From positions 1-64,000 of the forward strand of contig NZ_JBQHUB010000013.1 in NCBI RefSeq assembly GCF_052065415.1: DNA of 64,000 nt, read 5' to 3'. The DNA is from Pseudoflavonifractor_A sp022772585. Its GTDB lineage: Bacteria; Bacillota; Clostridia; Oscillospirales; Oscillospiraceae. The position numbers and the translations under genes are program-made. Shown here piece after piece: positions 1 through 7,339 of the stretch. The stretch's first letter is position 1. Each line of letters begins with the position of its first letter. The notes beneath the pieces are model-generated. The model saw nothing but the letters and a program-made list of their open reading frames with translations. It made no database searches and was not told the DNA's origin.

Positions 1-1
1 G

Positions 2-985
2 CCTGACAACGCTGAAGACAAGACGGTGACCTGGACCTCCAGCGACGAAACCGTTGCAACCGTTGAAAACGGCAAGGTGACCGCTGTTAAGGCGGGTACC
101 GCGACCATCACTGCCAAGGCTGGTGAGCAGTCTGCTTCCTGCGCCGTGACCGTGAAAAATAGCGATAGCGGTTCTTCCGGCGGCGGTGGCGGCGGCAGCA
201 GCGTCACCACCTACGCCATCACCGTGAAGGACGCCAAAAACGGCGATGTGTCCGCCAACCGCAAGAGCGCCTCCAAGGGCACCACCATCACCCTGACTGT
301 GGCCCCCGATAAGGGCTATGTGCTGGACGACATCACCGTGCTGGACAGCAAGGACAAGGAGATCAAGCTCTCCGAAAAGGGTGGCAAGTTCACCTTCACC
401 ATGCCCGCCAGTAAGGTCACCGTCCAGGCCACCTTCGCCGAGATCGTGGCAGAGCCTGAGAACCCCTTCGTTGACGTGGCTGACGATGCTTACTACTTCG
501 ACGCGGTCCTGTGGGCTGCTGAGGAGGGTATCACCGGCGGTACTTCTGCCACCACTTTCTCTCCCAACGCTACCTGCACCCGCGCTCAGGCCGTCACCTT
601 CCTGTGGCGTGCTGCCGGCAGCCCCGCTCCCAAGAGCAGCGAGATGCCCTTCACGGATGTAGCCTCTGACGCTTATTACCACGACGCCGTCCTGTGGGCC
701 GTGGAGAATGGCATCACCAAGGGCACCAGCGACACCACCTTCAGCCCCAACGCGAAATGCACCCGCGCTCAGATCGTCACCTTCCTGTGGCGTAGCCAGA
801 AGTCTCCCGCCTCTGATAGCGTGAATCCCTTTACCGATGTGGCGGCTGACGCCTACTACAACACCGCAGTTCTGTGGGCTGCTGAAAACGGCATCACTGG
901 CGGCACCAGTGCTACCACCTTCAGCCCCAACAATGACTGCACCCGCGCCCAGATCGTAACCTTCCTGTATCGCTGCTTGGGCTAA
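2..985 (+). CDS. S-layer homology (SLH) surface protein, 3' part only
   Basis: This is the C-terminal part of a secreted cell-wall protein; the frame is open from base 2, so the 5' end lies outside the window. In order it shows the end of a bacterial Ig-like (BIG2) domain (VTWTSS ... AGTATITA), a Gly/Ser linker, a divergent InlB-type beta repeat, and three SLH domains of about 55 residues. Each SLH copy has F-x-DV-x-x-DAYY ... FSPN ... TRAQ-x-VTFL. SLH triplets normally bind pyruvylated secondary wall polysaccharide and anchor the protein to the cell surface. The ligand or enzymatic domain, if any, is missing here. A strong hairpin follows the stop codon. The domain calls are secure; the overall function is unknown. 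Confidence 0.88.
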   Translation, partial: PDNAEDKTVTWTSSDETVATVENGKVTAVKAGTATITAKAGEQSASCAVTVKNSDSGSSGGGGGGSSVTTYAITVKDAKNGDVSANRKSASKGTTITLTVAPDKGYVLDDITVLDSKDKEIKLSEKGGKFTFTMPASKVTVQATFAEIVAEPENPFVDVADDAYYFDAVLWAAEEGITGGTSATTFSPNATCTRAQAVTFLWRAAGSPAPKSSEMPFTDVASDAYYHDAVLWAVENGITKGTSDTTFSPNAKCTRAQIVTFLWRSQKSPASDSVNPFTDVAADAYYNTAVLWAAENGITGGTSATTFSPNNDCTRAQIVTFLYRCLG

Positions 986-1022
986 ATAATCAGGGAACCA
1001 TAGCACACCCCAGAAGCAAACC

Positions 1023-1052
1023 ATGGGGCGGCGGTGTTTGCCGCCGCCCCAT
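1023..1052 (+). terminator. Hairpin terminator after SLH gene
   Basis: A perfect 12-bp GC-rich stem (1023-1034 with 1041-1052) closes a 6-nt loop 38 bases after the SLH stop codon. Only a short T-rich tail follows, so it is a likely but not textbook intrinsic terminator. Confidence 0.65.
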
Positions 1053-1075
1053 TCGTCTTAGAATGAGGTAATCGT

Positions 1076-1372
1076 ATGAAGCGAAAGGACCGACCCAGCA
1101 TCGTCCAAAAATTCGGTATCTTCCTGTTCCTGCTGGGCGCTGTCGCCAGTGTGTTGATTGTGTTTTCCTTCGTGCGGGACTATTCGATGGGAATGTTTAG
1201 CTCTGGAGCGGAGAATCTTCCCAACTTTGCTTTTGACAGTAGGCAGGATCAGGAACTGTTTTATGTGATGGAGATTTCCTGTTCGATGGGCCTGATGCTT
1301 GGTGGTCTTGGTTTATTCATTGAAGACATTCGGGCTTATCTGAAAGAGCGCCGGGGCCAGGATAAGCAGTAA
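1076..1372 (+). CDS. Small two-helix membrane protein, unknown
   Basis: This 98-residue protein has a basic N-terminus, a hydrophobic segment at about residues 14-31, a polar middle of about 35 residues, and a second hydrophobic segment at about 65-82, then a charged tail. The topology suggests a two-pass membrane protein with a short extracytoplasmic loop. A GAGGT ribosome-binding site lies upstream of the ATG. I recognise no family. It sits alone between the SLH terminator and a convergent XRE regulator, so its neighbours give no clue to a role. Confidence 0.6.
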   Translation: MKRKDRPSIVQKFGIFLFLLGAVASVLIVFSFVRDYSMGMFSSGAENLPNFAFDSRQDQELFYVMEISCSMGLMLGGLGLFIEDIRAYLKERRGQDKQ

Positions 1373-1405
1373 CGGCACAGCAGGCCATCTCTCCCAGCAA
1401 AAGAA

Positions 1406-1436
1406 AAAGCACTGGATGGCTGGCATCCAATGCTTT
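1406..1436 (-). terminator. Terminator of the XRE regulator gene
   Basis: Read on the minus strand, a stem formed by 1431-1436/1406-1411 and 1424-1429/1413-1418 is followed by a T-rich run. It lies 2 bases beyond the XRE stop codon and faces the small membrane-protein gene. Confidence 0.7.
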
Positions 1437-1437
1437 C

Positions 1438-1788
1438 CTATTTGTTTTCTCTTTTCTCTTTGCCCTCGGTTAGTGCCTCGATGCTTTTACAGAAGTCAAT
1501 GTACCGCTGAGCGTCATTCGCAGACATCCCATGGAAGAAATCGTAAACGCATTTGGGGACAGCATTGGGAACTGCTGTTTCCGGAAATACCAGCGCATCA
1601 AGACTGATGTCCAGATCCTGCGCCAGGATAATGACGGTGTCAAAGCGAGGAATGCTCTGTCCGGTCTCTGCCTGTAAGACGGTCCGATAGCTCATTCCAA
1701 GCTTGATAGCAAGCTCTCTTTGCGTCTGATCCCGTGCTTTGCGCTTTTCGAGGACTTTCTCTCCAAACTCGTCTATCGGATCATGCAC
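1438..1788 (-). CDS. XRE-family helix-turn-helix regulator
   Basis: This 116-residue protein has an N-terminal Cro/CI-type HTH at about residues 10-65 (TQRELAIKLGMSYRTVLQAE with SIPRFDTVIILAQDLDISLD), followed by an unassigned helical tail. Such proteins repress promoters in phages and integrative elements. The start is GTG at 1788, preceded by GAGGTGA at a good distance; no in-frame ATG is nearby. An inverted repeat at 1857-1874 lies about 70 bases upstream and could be its operator. It probably regulates the accessory region to the right, but that target is inferred from position only. Confidence 0.8.
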   Translation of the reverse strand: MHDPIDEFGEKVLEKRKARDQTQRELAIKLGMSYRTVLQAETGQSIPRFDTVIILAQDLDISLDALVFPETAVPNAVPKCVYDFFHGMSANDAQRYIDFCKSIEALTEGKEKRENK

Positions 1789-1856
1789 TATAACTCACCT
1801 CAAGGATATTCTAATGGATATTCGCCTCCTGATAAATCACCAAAGAAATCATACTG

Positions 1857-1874
1857 AGTGAGTAGAAACTCACT
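1857..1874. promoter_or_regulatory. Inverted repeat, possible XRE operator
   Basis: AGTGAGT (1857-1863) and ACTCACT (1868-1874) are exact inverted copies separated by AGAA. The position upstream of the XRE gene suggests a repressor-binding site. No binding data can be seen from sequence. Confidence 0.35.
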
Positions 1875-2115
1875 TTTATGGGCGGGAGATGGAGGTTTTA
1901 CCGATGAAGAGATACAAAATTCGACAGAAAGGATGTGCATAACGTAAGGCGAACAGCTGCTTTCGGTTACGAAAAAGAACTGGAAGCGAGCTGCTGAGAA
2001 GAGGTGCGATTGGGTATAAGCTAAAGCTCACTTACCATGAGTTAAAATACACCTTCTTATCCGCACACCTGTTTCTCCCAGACCCGCCGACTGCACATCC
2101 GCTGAATATAGCCAG

Positions 2116-2159
2116 AAGAACGCCCCATGCAGGAAGTAGATCCTGCATGGGGCGTTCTT
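2116..2159. terminator. 19-bp perfect hairpin, possible attenuator
   Basis: Arms 2116-2134 and 2141-2159 are perfectly complementary over 19 bp with a 6-nt loop. Neither side has a strong T-run. It lies about 97 bases upstream of the sigma-like gene and could terminate upstream transcription or fold in its leader. Confidence 0.5.
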
Positions 2160-2255
2160 GCCGAATTTTGACGATTTCTGTCGGCTGTCGTTCTCCTCCT
2201 GTTCGTGTGCGTTTGCAAAAAGAACCAACACACGATCTATGGAAGGAGAATACAA

Positions 2256-2759
2256 ATGAATCACAATGAAATGGTAAGCTATGTGGAGAATCTTCTGACA
2301 AGCTATCGCAACGATCTGCGCAAGCGCGACCTGCTGCGTTTTGAAATGACTCACTCCCGGAATATCACGGATGAGGAGGTGCTGGAGGCCATGGCCCTTG
2401 CCAAAGGCGACGGTATCGGCTCCCCCGGGGGCTACATCTCGGACAAGACCTTCTACATCGCGGTGAACTACCAGGAGAAGGCTGAGCGGCTGAACCGCGA
2501 GAAAGTGACTTCCATTTCGGAGGAGCTGGTCCGTTTGGAGCAGAAGCTCTCCCGTCTGGAATACTGCGTCAAGCAGCTGCCCTCCAGCCGCGCCGAGGTG
2601 ATCCGTGGTCTCTACTTTGAGAAGAAGGAGCTGAAGAACCTCGCCCTTGAAATGCACATCAGTGACCGGACCGTGCAGCGGTACCGGGACAGCGCCATCG
2701 AGGAGCTGGCTTTGATGTATGAGACGCTGCAGAACGCGGGTGTGGAGCTCCGGGAGTAA
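2256..2759 (+). CDS. Sigma-70 region-4-like HTH protein (phage/ICE regulator type)
   Basis: This 167-residue protein has a C-terminal HTH at about residues 115-155 that resembles sigma-factor region 4 (V-x-GLYFEKKELKNLALEM then ISDRTVQRYRDSAIEEL). A coiled helical stretch at about 70-105 precedes it. The layout is like the ArpU/RinA-type activators of phages and integrative elements, and no full sigma region 2 is present. I chose ATG 2256 because AAGGAGA lies 5-10 bases upstream; the frame is open further upstream but has no ribosome-binding site. It probably activates genes of the accessory region. Family assignment is by pattern, not by alignment. Confidence 0.65.
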   Translation: MNHNEMVSYVENLLTSYRNDLRKRDLLRFEMTHSRNITDEEVLEAMALAKGDGIGSPGGYISDKTFYIAVNYQEKAERLNREKVTSISEELVRLEQKLSRLEYCVKQLPSSRAEVIRGLYFEKKELKNLALEMHISDRTVQRYRDSAIEELALMYETLQNAGVELRE

Positions 2760-2825
2760 AGACCCGGGGAAGGTCCTTCCGTGGCCACAGAGGGGCGCAA
2801 AAGCGCTTACAGGCAGCAAAATAAC

Positions 2826-2859
2826 GGAGGAGGGGCTGTGTTCACGCAGCCTCTCCTCC
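2826..2859. terminator. Convergent hairpin terminator
   Basis: A 13-bp stem (2826-2838 with 2847-2859, one G-U pair) lies between the convergent sigma-like and SRAP genes and could serve both strands. Confidence 0.6.
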
Positions 2860-2876
2860 ATTCGAAGGGAGTGTTG

Positions 2877-3458
2877 TTACCAAAGCCGCATTTGGGCATC
2901 TGCCGATACCTTCGATAACAGCGGCGGCGTCATGTGCAGGAAATCACCGGCAGCTTGCGGCTGCTCCAGCCAAGGCGCGATCTGGTCTTTTCGCAGCACC
3001 AGCGGCATCCGGTGGTGGACTTCCCGCATGGATTCGTTGGCCTGCGTGGTCAGAATGCAGTAGCAGGGCTTTCCGTCCCGGACGGCATACAGTCCTGCCA
3101 TATAGAGAGCTTCTTCTCCCGGCAGATTGAACCGGTACTTTCGTTTCTGTGCGTCCCACTCATAAAAGCCCGTAGAAGGGATCACACAGCGTTGTGAGGC
3201 GACGCTGGCACGGAACATGGGTTTGTCTGCCGCCGTTTCCGCACGGGCGTTGATGACCAGGTTTCCGGGCATTTTATAGCCCCAGGACTGCAGCTCCGGG
3301 TGGATACCCTCGTTCGTGGAGACCAGGACAGGCGCCGTGGCCGTGGGCCGGATCTCGCCGGGCGTCCAGGCTCCTGCTCCATGCCTGCGGTCTACCTCTT
3401 GTATGATTTGTAGAATTTCAGCACACTGTTCTGCCGTGAACTGATAGCGTCCGCACAT
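2877..3458 (-). CDS. yedK: SOS response-associated peptidase (SRAP, YedK/HMCES family)
   Basis: SRAP proteins crosslink through Cys2 to abasic sites in single-stranded DNA and so shield them during replication. This 193-residue protein starts MCGRY, and its catalytic set is visible: Cys2, Asn70 in NARAET, Glu100 in GFYEW and His148 in HHRMP. I chose ATG 3458 because it places Cys at position 2 after Met removal; an upstream GTG would add three residues and mask it. The gene is divergent from a Y-family polymerase, and the pair shares a 234-bp intergenic region with a LexA-box-like site. A DNA-damage role is therefore likely. Length fits the family. Confidence 0.93.
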   Translation of the reverse strand: MCGRYQFTAEQCAEILQIIQEVDRRHGAGAWTPGEIRPTATAPVLVSTNEGIHPELQSWGYKMPGNLVINARAETAADKPMFRASVASQRCVIPSTGFYEWDAQKRKYRFNLPGEEALYMAGLYAVRDGKPCYCILTTQANESMREVHHRMPLVLRKDQIAPWLEQPQAAGDFLHMTPPLLSKVSADAQMRLW

Positions 3459-3565
3459 CAAAACCACCGCCTATGCCTAAAGATCAGCTTGTGTACTCCA
3501 AGATATAGTATAACATGCGTGTCAAAAGAAATCGCCGGCATTGTCACGTCGCCAAATATTACCGC

Positions 3566-3594
3566 TTGCATAAATCAAACAAATGTTCTATTAT
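3566..3594 (+). promoter_or_regulatory. Promoter of the Y-family polymerase with embedded LexA-box-like site
   Basis: TTGCAT (3566-3571) and TATTAT (3589-3594) are separated by exactly 17 bases. The spacer contains CAAACAAATGTTCT (3576-3589), which matches 12 of 14 positions of the Gram-positive LexA/DinR consensus CGAACRNRYGTTYC. A repressor bound here would block RNA polymerase. The motif match is seen; LexA control is inferred. Confidence 0.6.
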
Positions 3595-3692
3595 TAAGCT
3601 GAATATCAGCCCTTAATTGAAAAATTGAAGGTCTGGTTTTTCTGAAAAAACTTTTGAATTGCGACCATCATACAAACAGGGGGTGACGCGCA

Positions 3693-4941
3693 ATGGGACG
3701 CCATATTATCCATGCAGATATGAATTGCTTTCTATGCATCCGTTGAAATGCAGCGGCACCCGGAACTGCGTGACAAACCCCTTGCAGTTTGTGGGAGCCA
3801 GGAAGAACGGCACGGGATCGTACTGACCGCCAATTACATCGCAAAGCCCCGCGGCGTCAAGACCGGCATGGCCATCTGGCAGGCCCGCCAATGCTGCCCG
3901 GATCTGGTAGTGCTGCCGCCGGATATGGGGGAGTATATCCGGATCAGTAAAATGGCGCGGGAGATCTACGAGGACTATACCGACCAGGTGGAGCCTTTTG
4001 GCCTTGACGAAAGCTGGCTGGACGTGACGGGCAGCGTGGGGCTTTTTGGCTCTCCCATGACGATTGCCAAGGAGATCAGCGACCGGATCAAGTTTGAACT
4101 GGGTATCACAGCGAGCCTTGGGGTTTCAGACAACAAGATCACGGCAAAGCTGGGCAGCGACTATAAGAAACCGGATGCCATTACCCGGATTGAGGCGGAC
4201 AATTACAAGGAGATCGTCTATCCGCTGCCGGTGGAGGACCTTCTCTATGTGGGGCCGGCTACCAGCAGAAAACTGCGCTCCGTCGGCATCAGCACCATAG
4301 GAAGGCTTGCTGAGTGTCCGGTGGATGTCCTGACACACAAGCTGGGTAAAATGGGCGCGATCCTCCATATGTTCGCCAACGGCCGTGATACTTCACCGGT
4401 GCAGAAGTCCGACCATATCCCCAACATCAAGTCTGTCGGCAACAGCGCCACGACGCCCCGGGATTTAGTCAATGACGAGGACGTCCATCTGATGCTTTTC
4501 CTGCTGGCGGAGAGTGTGGCCTCCCGGATGCGGGAACTGGTATCACGCTGTACGGTGGTAGAGGTTTATGTGCGGGATGTGGAACTCAACTCTTTTTGCC
4601 GGCAGCGCAAGCTGAAGAATCCGACCTGCTCCAGCGCTGAGATCGCCGCAGTCGCTTTTGACCTTTTCCGCAGGAATTATCATTGGGATAAGCCAATACG
4701 GAGCATTGGCGTCCGGGGCGCCGGCCTGGTGGAAATGGATTCCTGCCTGCAGCTGTCCCTGTATGATGACGATATAAAGCGGGACAGATGGGAGCGGATC
4801 GATCAGACAGTGGATGGATTGCGGGAGCGGTATGGCTATATGAGCGTTCGACGGGCCGTGACGATGATGGACCCGCTGCTCGGGCGGATCAATCCCAAGG
4901 ATGACCACACGGTGCATCCGGTGGGCTATTTCGGAGGTTGA
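3693..4941 (+). pseudogene. Y-family DNA polymerase (UmuC/UvrX-like), frameshifted near the start
   Basis: Y-family polymerases copy damaged DNA. Translation from ATG 3693 (after AGGGGGTG) gives MGRHIIHADMNCF, including the first catalytic Asp. It then hits a stop at 3744-3746, because one extra base near 3732 shifts the frame. Removing it restores FYASVE and joins the long frame that runs to 4941. That frame contains the second acidic motif (GLDESWLDVTGS), the thumb HhH region (YVGPATSRKLRSVGIST) and a little-finger domain. If the base is real, the protein would start internally at 3748 without the catalytic Asp and the steric-gate region, and would be inactive. A sequencing error remains possible. 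The neighbours (SRAP, a LexA-like box) fit an SOS gene. Confidence 0.75.
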
Positions 4942-4945
4942 TGAC

Positions 4946-5206
4946 ATGGAACAAAGGGAAAAACGCTATGTGCCGGTGATCGTCCGCTTTGACACAGACG
5001 GAAAAATGCGCCCCATGGAAATCGAGTTTTCCGAGGGACAGACCTTTCCGGTGGATAAGATCCTGGATGTACGCCGCGCCGCCTGCCAGAGTGTGGGCGG
5101 CGTGGGTGACCGCTATACCTGCCGCATCCAGGGAAAAGAATCCTATCTGTGGTTTGAGAAGGGGCGATGGTTTGTAGCTGCGAAACAGGTACAGGGAAAG
5201 TCATAA
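4946..5206 (+). CDS. Small conserved protein downstream of Y-family polymerase
   Basis: This 86-residue protein starts at ATG 4946, five bases after the polymerase stop, with GGAGG at 4933-4937. The pattern REKRYVPVIVRFD ... GDRYTCRI ... YLWFEKGRWFV suggests a compact beta-rich fold. From memory, similar small proteins often follow UvrX-type polymerases in Firmicute mobile elements; their biochemical role is not established. The tight spacing implies co-translation with the polymerase, so it may lose expression if the upstream frameshift causes polarity. No signal peptide or membrane segment is visible. Confidence 0.7.
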   Translation: MEQREKRYVPVIVRFDTDGKMRPMEIEFSEGQTFPVDKILDVRRAACQSVGGVGDRYTCRIQGKESYLWFEKGRWFVAAKQVQGKS

Positions 5207-5215
5207 GAACCATGC

Positions 5216-5244
5216 AGGCCACCCCAATCAGGGTGGCCTTTGTT
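5216..5244 (+). terminator. Terminator after the polymerase operon
   Basis: A 9-bp stem (5216-5224 with 5231-5239) with a 6-nt loop is followed by TTTGTT, 10 bases after the stop codon. Confidence 0.85.
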
Positions 5245-5424
5245 ATAAATGATCGTCACTGGCGAGGCTGGCCTGTACTTCTAATTCCGCTTCGTCCAGG
5301 GAGAGCGCGTATGGGCAGGCGTGTTTCCATTCTGCACAGCTGTCAGAAGTCCTCCAGTGGGGCCAAATGCTGTGAGAGCGGCGTTCCACTGGTGAACTGT
5401 CGCCTCGTTGTCGTGATGATGTCC

Positions 5425-5454
5425 TTGCCTTGCCGTAAAACACCATGCTATAAT
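5425..5454 (+). promoter_or_regulatory. Promoter of xis
   Basis: TTGCCT (5425-5430) and a perfect TATAAT (5449-5454) are separated by 18 bases. The transcript would begin just before the hairpin at 5464-5506. Confidence 0.6.
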
Positions 5455-5463
5455 TATGATGCA

Positions 5464-5506
5464 AAAAGGATATTCCCCGTGCATTATGCGTGGGGAATAT
5501 CCTTTT
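5464..5506. terminator. 15-bp hairpin in the xis leader
   Basis: Arms 5464-5478 and 5492-5506 pair perfectly, ending in TTTT on the plus strand and in TTTT on the minus strand. It lies between the xis promoter and the xis ribosome-binding site, so it could attenuate xis expression or isolate the operon from antisense transcription. Confidence 0.7.
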
Positions 5507-5532
5507 GTAATTTCACAAAAGGAGGAAGCACC

Positions 5533-5739
5533 ATGACGGCAGCAAAACGGAAAGAAAAAATGTTTTCTGATTACCCTGACGTTGTGACGGTCAAGCAGAT
5601 GTGTTCCATGTTGGGCGGCATTGGCATGAAGACTGCCTATGCTCTTTTAGAGAGTGGCCAGATCCGCTATACGAAGATCGGCAAATCCTTTAAGATCCCG
5701 AAAGTGTTCATTATCGAATATTTAGTGGGTGAAAACTAA
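5533..5739 (+). CDS. xis: Excisionase (Tn916 Xis-like HTH)
   Basis: Excisionases bend DNA and direct a tyrosine integrase towards element excision. This 68-residue protein is a single winged-HTH unit: VKQMCSMLGGIGMKTAYALL then GQIRYTKIGKSFKIPK, the usual pattern of Tn916-like Xis. ATG 5533 follows AAAGGAGGAAGC, an ideal ribosome-binding site. The integrase gene starts 120 bases downstream with its own promoter. The preceding hairpin may restrict expression. The family is clear; activity in this possibly decayed element is unknown. Confidence 0.85.
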   Translation: MTAAKRKEKMFSDYPDVVTVKQMCSMLGGIGMKTAYALLESGQIRYTKIGKSFKIPKVFIIEYLVGEN

Positions 5740-5781
5740 AAGTTTCGCCGTAGGGAATTCAAAATAAACCTTTTAGACGCA

Positions 5782-5810
5782 TTGGAGGAGAGAACTGCGC
5801 ATGGTATAAT
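5782..5810 (+). promoter_or_regulatory. Promoter of the integrase gene
   Basis: TTGGAG (5782-5787) and TATAAT (5805-5810) are 17 bases apart, about 50 bases upstream of the integrase ATG. Confidence 0.55.
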
Positions 5811-5859
5811 GATCCTGTCATTGGCAGGGCACTATGCCGCTACAAAAAGGAGGTTTATT

Positions 5860-7062
5860 ATGGTAGCGGGCCATCTGCAAGTAAAGAAAAACTATTACTA
5901 TATGGTGCTCAATTTCAAAGATGAGAGAGGAAACAGAAAACCCAAATGGATTCCCACTGGCATTCAGGTGGGCGGGAAAAAGAATGAAAAAATGGCGCAG
6001 GATATGTTGCTTGAAGCCCGTTGTAGCTACAAAGAAGCAATCATCCGTGTGACTGAGCCATCTGACATGCGTATGAACAGCAATATGCTGTTTGCGGACT
6101 ATATGCTGAGCTGGCTCTCCATTATCAAAAACTCTGTGGAGGAAGTAACGTATGCGGGATATGAAATAAATATCAAAAAACGGATTGATCCTTATTTCCG
6201 TAAGCTCAAGGTTTCCTTGGCCGATCTGACTGCTTTGGACATTGAATCATTCTATGAGTATTGCTTCAATGATTTGAAGGTGAAAGGCAGCACTGTGCAG
6301 CATTTCCACGCCAATCTTCATAAGGCGCTAAAGTATGCGGTAAGACACGATTTGATCTCTGCAAACCCGATGGAAAAAGTAGATCGGCCGAAAAGCCGTA
6401 AGTTTGTTGGCTCATTCTATTCTCTCGAAGAAGTGGATGAACTTTTCAAATGCGTCAAAGGAGACCCGGTCGAATTTCCTATTCTTATGGCAGCATTCTA
6501 CGGACTGCGGCGTAGTGAGATTGTGGGCCTTCGGTGGCAATCCATAGACTTTACCGGAAATACGATTATGATCGACCATACTGTTGTGCAGTTTCGCTCC
6601 GAAGGCCAAATGAAAGTAATCCCTAAGGATCGCACCAAAAATGAATCCAGCTGTCGGTCTTTGCCGCTGGTTCCGCAGTTTCGAGAACTGCTGCTCCGAA
6701 TGAAAGAGCGGCAGAATCAGTGTCGCAAACTGTGCGGGAGCTGCTATACAGACAGTGGGTACATCTATGTAAATGACCTGGGCATTCCCTATAAGCCTAA
6801 TTTTGTGACTCAACATTTCAAAGTCCTATTGAAGAAGAATGGCTTGCGCGACATCCGTTTTCATGATCTGCGCCATACCTGTGCATCGTTGCTTCTCAAG
6901 AACGGAGTGTCTATGAAAGAAATCCAGGAGTGGCTGGGACATAGCGATTATTCAACAACTGCGAACATTTATGCGCATTTGGATACAACATCAAAAAATA
7001 CATCGGCCTTAAAGATGACTGGAGCATTGAGTATTGATCCTGGAATCAGCGCAATTTTTTGA
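5860..7062 (+). CDS. int: Tyrosine-family site-specific integrase
   Basis: This 400-residue enzyme would recombine att sites during integration and excision. It shows an N-terminal arm-binding domain (about 1-60), a SAM-like core-binding domain (about 85-180) and a catalytic domain (about 190-390). The catalytic residues are visible: Arg217 in GLRRSE, His335 and Arg338 in HDLRH, His361 in LGHSD, and nucleophile Tyr371 in NIYAHL. ATG 5860 follows AAAAGGAGG; the upstream in-frame extension overlaps the promoter. The gene points at the 3' end of tRNA-Leu, about 100 bases away, the usual arrangement for tRNA-targeted elements. Its base composition is clearly less GC-rich than the genes from 7600 onward. 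It appears intact. Confidence 0.93.
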   Translation: MVAGHLQVKKNYYYMVLNFKDERGNRKPKWIPTGIQVGGKKNEKMAQDMLLEARCSYKEAIIRVTEPSDMRMNSNMLFADYMLSWLSIIKNSVEEVTYAGYEINIKKRIDPYFRKLKVSLADLTALDIESFYEYCFNDLKVKGSTVQHFHANLHKALKYAVRHDLISANPMEKVDRPKSRKFVGSFYSLEEVDELFKCVKGDPVEFPILMAAFYGLRRSEIVGLRWQSIDFTGNTIMIDHTVVQFRSEGQMKVIPKDRTKNESSCRSLPLVPQFRELLLRMKERQNQCRKLCGSCYTDSGYIYVNDLGIPYKPNFVTQHFKVLLKKNGLRDIRFHDLRHTCASLLLKNGVSMKEIQEWLGHSDYSTTANIYAHLDTTSKNTSALKMTGALSIDPGISAIF

Positions 7063-7116
7063 TTTCAGTCTCAGAAAGCGCCGACCTCGGTAAGCGAGAG
7101 ACATGGCTAAAACAGA

Positions 7117-7160
7117 CAAAAACGCCCGGTTTCTCTAAGCTGAGAAACCGGGCGTTTTTG
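7117..7160. terminator. Bidirectional terminator between int and tRNA-Leu
   Basis: A perfect 19-bp stem (7117-7135 with 7142-7160) with a 6-nt loop is flanked by T-runs on both strands. It ends int on the plus strand and tRNA-Leu on the minus strand. Confidence 0.9.
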
Positions 7161-7162
7161 TT

Positions 7163-7249
7163 TGGTGCCGGTGGTGGGACTCGAACCCACACGCTGTCGC
7201 CAGCGGCGGATTTTGAATCCGCTACGTCTACCAATTCCATCACACCGGC
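7163..7249 (-). tRNA. tRNA-Leu (CAA anticodon)
   Basis: The 87-nt minus-strand gene has a paired acceptor stem (GCCGGTG with CACCGGC), discriminator A, encoded CCA (7163-7165), a long variable arm typical of tRNA-Leu, the loop TTCAAAA giving anticodon CAA, and a T-arm GGGTTCGAGTCCC. Its 3' end faces the integrase, so it is the probable attachment site. Confidence 0.95.
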
Positions 7250-7310
7250 AAATTTGCCGAAATCCCCTCAGGAGAGAACTGTGGAGAGAACTCGGAAAAT
7301 TGCTAAATAA

Positions 7311-7339
7311 AGTATACCTCGAAAGCCTTGAAAAATCAA
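7311..7339 (-). promoter_or_regulatory. Promoter of tRNA-Leu
   Basis: On the minus strand TTGATT (7339-7334) and TATACT (7316-7311) are separated by 17 bases, about 60 bases upstream of the tRNA. Confidence 0.55.

Larger units (their letters stand above)
1789..2255. other. Non-coding control region between XRE gene and sigma-like gene
   Basis: This 467-bp AT-richer gap holds a direct repeat of GGATATTC (1804-1811, 1816-1823), the inverted repeat at 1857-1874 and a long hairpin at 2116-2159. A 12-codon open frame at 1903-1941 begins 11 bases after a GGAGG; it may be the stub of a deleted gene or a leader peptide. No convincing full gene was seen. Confidence 0.4.
5207..5532. other. Intergenic region before xis
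   Basis: This gap of about 325 bp carries a terminator (5216-5244), an unassigned stretch of GC-neutral sequence without a convincing gene, a promoter (5425-5454) and a strong hairpin (5464-5506) directly before the xis ribosome-binding site. Confidence 0.5.

Noticed and set aside
3720..3746. Programmed frameshifting in the Y-family polymerase
   Set aside because: No slippery heptamer, stimulatory hairpin or internal ribosome-binding-like signal is apparent; decay or a sequencing error is simpler.
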